Origin: CAYYIS01 sp964470965
Lineage (GTDB): Bacteria; JAAXHH01; JABIQT01
Direction: 5' to 3'
Length of the DNA stretch: 9,579 nucleotides
NCBI GenBank assembly: GCA_964470965.1
Contig: CAYYIS010000092.1
Coordinates: 1-9,579 of the forward strand
Below, in pieces: positions 5,769-9,579 of this stretch. A model generated the notes under the pieces. That model ran no database searches and was not told the DNA's origin. It saw nothing but the letters and a program-made list of their open reading frames with translations. Position 1 is the stretch's first letter; each line of letters starts with the position of its first letter. A program made the translations under genes and the position numbers.

Positions 5769-6806
5769 TCAGATGAACAGCGGCTGGAATAACGGTGCGT
5801 CATCCTCTGCAGTAGTATCCCCTATTCCTTCCAGTACGGTATTCCGGATTTTAATTAGCTCATTTTTCCCTTCAGGCGCCATCGTACTCAACAACAATCT
5901 GGGCATGTGGTTGGCCATCCACTGCCGGATAAATTGATGGGGAATTTTCAACCGCCGACTGGGCCAGATTATCTTGTCTGCCACGAGTTGTATACGATTG
6001 AATAACCCAAATGTTGATATCGGCTGCTCGTTGACGGTACTACGCGTAAAAGCCCCGAGATAGGCACCCGCTTCCAGAGCCTCGACTGTCAGGACTGATT
6101 CAACTCCGTGCCGGAAATAACAGGTCTCCGATGCCCCGGCCAGGTCAGGCTCATTCTGAAAGATCGATTGGGCCGTGACACGATCGAAGAGCTTGAAGCC
6201 GGAATGAAAATCCGGATACTCGTCCATCAGCAATGGATATTCCAACCGGAGTGGCTTACCGGTAATTGCCGCATGGTACAGCAGGACATCCATAAGCACC
6301 CGATCTGCCAGTTCCTCCAGGTCACCCCTGAGAAAACCCATTGGGCGATGGCGGGACCGCCGCTGTCCCAGTACCATAACTTGGTCCGAACAGTTATGAG
6401 CTGCAATATGTTCTGCAGTTCGAACGGCATTGAGCAACTCATTTCCGAAGTGATCTCCGTCCTGGTCTACGATCGCCAGGTATCTGAAACGTGCGTGCTT
6501 CAGCAACGTCCGCATCCCATGGAAAACAGCGTTCAACTTACCCTTGTTTTCAGGCGCAGTGGATATTTCTGTATTGTAATCACCAGCGATCGCCCTGGCC
6601 GCGTCCAGGCCACATTCCGTCCCGTCCACAGACAGGCATATGGAGGCCGGTTCGGCCACCTGCTGAACGAATGTGGCCACGTTATCCCGCAATAGCCTCT
6701 CGCCCATTTCCGTATCTACGTCAGGCGGAAGATATACCGGCACTACAATCCCGGTTTCATGACGCATAACATCAGTGCCGTGCTGGAAGTGGATGAATTG
6801 CGTCAT
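5769..6806 (-). CDS. Soluble GT-A-fold glycosyltransferase (GT2-like)
   Basis: A 345-residue protein with glycosyltransferase family 2 features. VVPVYLPP (21-28) and ICLSVDG (56-62) are the first nucleotide-binding strands. PENKGKLNAVFHGM (85-98) is the typical NKGKxxAxxxG region, and IVDQDGDHFG (112-121) carries the metal- and nucleotide-sugar-binding acidic motif. The DFHSGFKLF and RHGVESVLTVEAL segments further on may hold acceptor-site and catalytic acidic residues. No membrane segment is seen, so it is predicted to be cytosolic. The frame is open to an ATG at 6833, but the ATG at 6806 is preferred: GAGGGA lies 6 nt upstream and the codon overlaps the preceding stop as ATGA. It is the last gene of a four-gene minus-strand operon and has no visible terminator before the convergent GNAT gene. 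The donor and acceptor sugars are unknown. Confidence 0.8.
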   Translation of the reverse strand: MTQFIHFQHGTDVMRHETGIVVPVYLPPDVDTEMGERLLRDNVATFVQQVAEPASICLSVDGTECGLDAARAIAGDYNTEISTAPENKGKLNAVFHGMRTLLKHARFRYLAIVDQDGDHFGNELLNAVRTAEHIAAHNCSDQVMVLGQRRSRHRPMGFLRGDLEELADRVLMDVLLYHAAITGKPLRLEYPLLMDEYPDFHSGFKLFDRVTAQSIFQNEPDLAGASETCYFRHGVESVLTVEALEAGAYLGAFTRSTVNEQPISTFGLFNRIQLVADKIIWPSRRLKIPHQFIRQWMANHMPRLLLSTMAPEGKNELIKIRNTVLEGIGDTTAEDDAPLFQPLFI

Positions 6807-7735
6807 ATGTGTTCCCTCTGTTCCAAGATGCAATGGTTGAACACCGCTGTTGCTGCTCTGTGAAGAAGCGAATGGCGGTAGGCCAACTCGTCAAAATTAT
6901 CCGAGTATCCACCGCCGACGACCGCTGCTACAGGGATTCTGCGCCGGGCACAGGCTTCCATAACCATTCGGTCCCTATTGTAGATGCCCTCATCGGACAA
7001 TGCCAGTTTCCCCAGCCGGTCGGATTTGTGGGGATCGACCCCGGCATCATAGAGCACCAGATCCGGTGATAGGGAGTCAAGAAGGGCAGGTAAATGGCCC
7101 TGTAGAATTTCCAGGTAGTCGGCATCTCCCATTTCATCCGGAAGTGAGATGTCCCTGTCGCTCTCCTGTTTTGTAAACGGAAAGTTGCTCTGGCAATGCA
7201 TGGAAAACGTGAAGACCCTGGGTTCATCCCGAAGGATCGCTGCCGTTCCGTCACCCTGGTGGACGTCGAGATCGATGATGACTATCTGATTGACCCGGTT
7301 CCGGTTTAACAACTCCAAAGACGCAATCGCGAGGTCATTGAAGATGCAGAACCCGGAACCATAGTCCCGAAAAGCATGATGTGTACCGCCGGCCGTATTG
7401 CAGGCCATCTGGTGTTCGAGGGCCAGTTCCGCCGTAAGTAATGTCCCCCCGACGGCGGTGCACGTTCGGGTTACCAACTCCCTGCTCCAGGGCAGGCCGA
7501 TTCGGCGCATTGCTTTTGCATCGATAGAGCCATGCAAGTAGGATTGGGTGTACGCCCGCGTATGGGCGTTACAAATTAACGGGGCCTCCGCAACATTTGG
7601 CGGATGAATTTGTCCGGGTGCAATGATACGATCCCGTATCAGGATGTCATGGATCCTCTGAAATTTATTCATCGGAAACCGGTGACCTGGCGGAAGCGGT
7701 GTCACATAGTCCGGATGGAAAACAATAGGAAGCAT
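6803..7735 (-). CDS. HDAC-superfamily zinc deacetylase (class IV/AcuC-like)
   Basis: A 310-residue zinc amidohydrolase of the histone deacetylase/acetoin-utilisation/acetylpolyamine amidohydrolase superfamily, which cleaves N-acyl groups from lysine or amines. The full catalytic set is visible: the H119-H120 pair (GGTHHAFRDYGSGFC), zinc ligands D157 and H159 (DLDVHQGDGT) and D234 (YDAGVDPHKSDRLG), and the transition-state Tyr277 (GGGYSDN). The opening FHPDYVTPLPPGHRFPMNKF is the family N-terminus and supports the start, although no clear ribosome binding site precedes it. The short single-domain length and the GGGY context resemble class IV (HDAC11-like) and bacterial relatives. It begins 13 bp after the dehydrogenase stop, and its own stop overlaps the glycosyltransferase start. 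In bacteria the target may be a small acetylated amine or acetyl-lysine; the context does not decide. Confidence 0.93.
   Translation of the reverse strand: MLPIVFHPDYVTPLPPGHRFPMNKFQRIHDILIRDRIIAPGQIHPPNVAEAPLICNAHTRAYTQSYLHGSIDAKAMRRIGLPWSRELVTRTCTAVGGTLLTAELALEHQMACNTAGGTHHAFRDYGSGFCIFNDLAIASLELLNRNRVNQIVIIDLDVHQGDGTAAILRDEPRVFTFSMHCQSNFPFTKQESDRDISLPDEMGDADYLEILQGHLPALLDSLSPDLVLYDAGVDPHKSDRLGKLALSDEGIYNRDRMVMEACARRRIPVAAVVGGGYSDNFDELAYRHSLLHRAATAVFNHCILEQREHI
6813..6818 (-). promoter_or_regulatory. Shine-Dalgarno deciding the glycosyltransferase start
   Basis: GAGGGA on the minus strand lies 6 nt before the ATG at 6806 and inside the end of the HDAC-like gene. It indicates coupled translation and argues against the longer start at 6833. 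Confidence 0.75.
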
Positions 7736-7748
7736 GTCGTGAACGGTA

Positions 7749-9041
7749 CTACCAGTACCTCATTGCTTGCTGAAAAATATCCCCCAGGTCTTGTTTTGAC
7801 ACGGATCTGGGGGAATTGACCAACAGGCGCTGTTGTTTTGTCGTGCCTTCTATCAGATCGGGTATATCGGAAGAGGTGTAGTTCAACGCTTCGAGGCCGT
7901 TAGGCATATCAAGGTCTTTCATGATTTGGATTAACGTATTCGGAAGCGCCTGCGCCGCCGCCTCAATGGTCATCTGCCGTGTATCTACGCCCAGTAGGCG
8001 TGCCGCTTCGGCATGTCGCTCCGGAGCGGCAGGTATCGTGAACCGGAATGCCGCCGGTGCGGTGACGATGCAGCTCATACCGTGCGGCACCTGGGCTTTG
8101 GAGCGATTCGGAAATCCGGGAGCCGCATAATCCCGGACCATTCCGGCGACGGGATATCCCATGGCATGAGGAATATGAACGCCCGCGTTGCCGAATCCAA
8201 ATCCAGCGAGAGTGGACGCCATGAGCATCTGCGTCCTTGCTTCCAGGTCGTTTGGATTATAATAGGCGCGGCGTAAATGCTTACCCGCCATTTCCATGGC
8301 CTGTGTACAGAACATATCGGCAATTGGATTGGCGCCGATATAAGGGGGACGATCACCCGGCGTTGCAGGGCGAGGTCTTGTGTCATACGATTTTGTGGTA
8401 TACGATTCGATGGCATGACACAAGACGTCAAGACCGGTGGAGGCGGTCACAACCGGTGGCATGGTGATGGTGTTGAGAGGATCGATGACACCTACAGATG
8501 GACGGATGTAAGGGTGAGAAATACCGGTTTTAAGGCGTAAATCCATCAAGTCCATAATGATGACGGATGTGGATTCACTGCCTGTGCCTGCGGTGGTCGG
8601 GATGGCTATCAGCGGTTTTAAGGGACCCGGAACCGGCTGCCCATCTCCGACGGGTTTGTTGATGTAGGTAAGCAATGGCGCAGGATAGGTGCCGTAGAGG
8701 TTCATGGCCTTGGCCGTATCTATAGAGGACCCTCCTCCCAATGCCACGTAACCGTCGATCTCCTTTCCTTCCTGAAAGGCAACAGCTTCCACCATTGATC
8801 GATCCGTCGGTTCCGCATGCACCCGGTCATACGTCTCAACGGAGACTCCTGCTTTCCGGATTATCGCCTCGATGGAATCTGCAAGGCCGATTTCACGAAG
8901 AAAGGGGTCCGTTACCAGCAGAATCCGGGACAGGTTCCTTTTATGCAATTCAAAACCTAATTCCCTTGTTGCGCCCACACCGAAACGTATAGGCACGGTT
9001 TCCATGGTAATGATGCCGTTATTGGGATTCAGATCGTTCAT
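7749..9041 (-). CDS. Iron-containing alcohol dehydrogenase, hydroxyacid-oxoacid transhydrogenase type
   Basis: A 430-residue group III (iron-dependent) alcohol dehydrogenase. The dinucleotide-binding GGGSSIDTAK (102-111) and IPTTAGTGSE (147-156) are present. Metal ligands are D205 and H209 (STGLDVLCHA), H289 or H292 (GVHIPHAMGYP) and H320 (VPHG). The insertion after IESYTT, with RPPYIGANPIAD (231-242), and the FGNAGVHIPHAMGYPVAG block are characteristic of ADHFE1-like hydroxyacid-oxoacid transhydrogenase. That enzyme oxidises 4-hydroxybutyrate to succinate semialdehyde while reducing 2-oxoglutarate to D-2-hydroxyglutarate, using a bound nicotinamide cofactor. A simple NAD-dependent hydroxyacid or alcohol dehydrogenase is the alternative. 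It starts 4 bp after the permease stop; AAGTGAG just before the ATG is a close-set, weak ribosome binding site. The family call is strong, the exact substrate inferred. Confidence 0.9.
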   Translation of the reverse strand: MNDLNPNNGIITMETVPIRFGVGATRELGFELHKRNLSRILLVTDPFLREIGLADSIEAIIRKAGVSVETYDRVHAEPTDRSMVEAVAFQEGKEIDGYVALGGGSSIDTAKAMNLYGTYPAPLLTYINKPVGDGQPVPGPLKPLIAIPTTAGTGSESTSVIIMDLMDLRLKTGISHPYIRPSVGVIDPLNTITMPPVVTASTGLDVLCHAIESYTTKSYDTRPRPATPGDRPPYIGANPIADMFCTQAMEMAGKHLRRAYYNPNDLEARTQMLMASTLAGFGFGNAGVHIPHAMGYPVAGMVRDYAAPGFPNRSKAQVPHGMSCIVTAPAAFRFTIPAAPERHAEAARLLGVDTRQMTIEAAAQALPNTLIQIMKDLDMPNGLEALNYTSSDIPDLIEGTTKQQRLLVNSPRSVSKQDLGDIFQQAMRYW

Positions 9042-9045
9042 ATGC

Positions 9046-9579
9046 TCACTTATGTTGATCCGGTGCCACTCTCTGACGGCGCCATATGAGATAAAATGGA
9101 AGACCGGACGCTACAAACATCAGGTCGGTCAGGGAATTCTGCCATTCGTAAATAAGACGCATTATGAGCAGGCTTAGGATGCCGACAAGGTACACGCCCG
9201 GTAGCCAGGGAAATAGGGGCAATTGATATACATCATCCCCCCCGACTCCTTCCCGCCGCAATTTGAAAAGCGCCAGGGTGTTGAGCGCGAAGAAAATGAG
9301 AACGGCAAACACCATCCCGGCCATTATGGTTTCAAAAGATCCGCGGACAATCAATATAACAGCACCCCAGACACAGTGGGCTACGATCGCGTGGGATGGT
9401 GTCCGATAGATAGGGTGTACATAATCGAACCAGCGGAAGAATAAGCCATCATGCGCCATGGCATAGTAGACGCGGGGTGCCGTCATCATGGTGCCGTTAA
9501 TACTCCCTGTTGCTGACACCATGACGATGACGGCTATGAAAGCGGCGCCGGCAGGGCCTAGAAGTTCGGTAGCTACGTC
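9046..9579 (-). CDS. APC-family amino-acid permease, C-terminal part
   Basis: The C-terminal 177 residues of an inner-membrane transporter; the frame is open to the window edge, so the N-terminal half or more is missing. The first visible stretch, ATELLGPAGAAFIAVIVMVS, then ATGSINGTMMTAPRVYYAMAHDGLFF, is diagnostic of the amino acid-polyamine-organocation superfamily (LAT-like branch). After the cytoplasmic-looking HPIYRTPSHA come hydrophobic segments around AIVAHCVWGAVILIV, IMAGMVFAVLIFFALNTLAL, VYLVGILSLLIMRLI and LTDLMFVASGLPFYLI, then a basic tail. These fit the final membrane helices of the family. It is the first visible gene of the minus-strand operon and ends 4 bp before the dehydrogenase start. 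The transported substrate is unknown; an amino acid or amine is expected. Confidence 0.9.
   Translation of the reverse strand, partial: DVATELLGPAGAAFIAVIVMVSATGSINGTMMTAPRVYYAMAHDGLFFRWFDYVHPIYRTPSHAIVAHCVWGAVILIVRGSFETIMAGMVFAVLIFFALNTLALFKLRREGVGGDDVYQLPLFPWLPGVYLVGILSLLIMRLIYEWQNSLTDLMFVASGLPFYLIWRRQRVAPDQHK

Noticed and set aside
6108..6695. Plus-strand open frame of 195 codons
   Set aside because: It is antisense to the glycosyltransferase and has no ribosome binding site or recognisable domain.
1..9579. CRISPR arrays, insertion sequences, integrase or phage genes
   Set aside because: No regularly spaced repeats, transposase motifs or phage proteins were seen on either strand.

Overview
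The window is ordinary bacterial chromosome, close to base-balanced, with Shine-Dalgarno-led genes, sigma70-like promoters and one clear intrinsic terminator. The organism cannot be named from this sequence. The gene mix is a cytosolic formylglycine sulfatase, a PIG-L/LmbE-fold protein, a Trm112-like protein with lost cysteines, a bacterial zinc deacetylase of the histone-deacetylase superfamily and a hydroxyacid-oxoacid transhydrogenase-like enzyme. It would fit an environmental heterotroph such as the metabolically broad uncultured phyla (Latescibacterota- or Poribacteria-like); this is a guess from gene content.

Layout. Left block (1-1926, minus strand): a Trm112-like gene behind a good promoter, a sulfatase 43 bp downstream, then a probable further gene that starts at 89 and leaves the window. 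Next is a 744-bp stretch (1927-2670) with no convincing protein gene, holding a striking 80-bp imperfect inverted repeat. Centre: a PIG-L-fold gene (minus) and adenosylhomocysteinase ahcY (plus) diverge from a 223-bp intergenic region with a candidate promoter for each. ahcY ends at a textbook terminator and looks monocistronic. It is followed by a GNAT acetyltransferase gene, whose real start is probably 5247 because the first candidate start codon lies inside a TTGACA -35 box.

Right block (5769-9579, minus strand) is a compact operon entering from beyond the window edge: an APC amino-acid permease (C-terminal part), an iron-dependent alcohol dehydrogenase of the hydroxyacid-oxoacid transhydrogenase type, an HDAC-superfamily deacetylase and a soluble GT-A glycosyltransferase. 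Gaps are 4 bp, 13 bp and an ATGA overlap, so the four are almost certainly co-transcribed and the last two translationally coupled.

How they may work together: ahcY recycles S-adenosylhomocysteine and stands alone. The right-hand operon joins uptake, oxidation of a hydroxy acid, amide hydrolysis and sugar transfer. This suggests catabolism or modification of an amino-acid-derived compound, but the substrate cannot be read from the sequence. The most notable points are this operon, the PIG-L protein that lacks the usual catalytic-base aspartate, and the unexplained hairpin element in the gene-poor gap.
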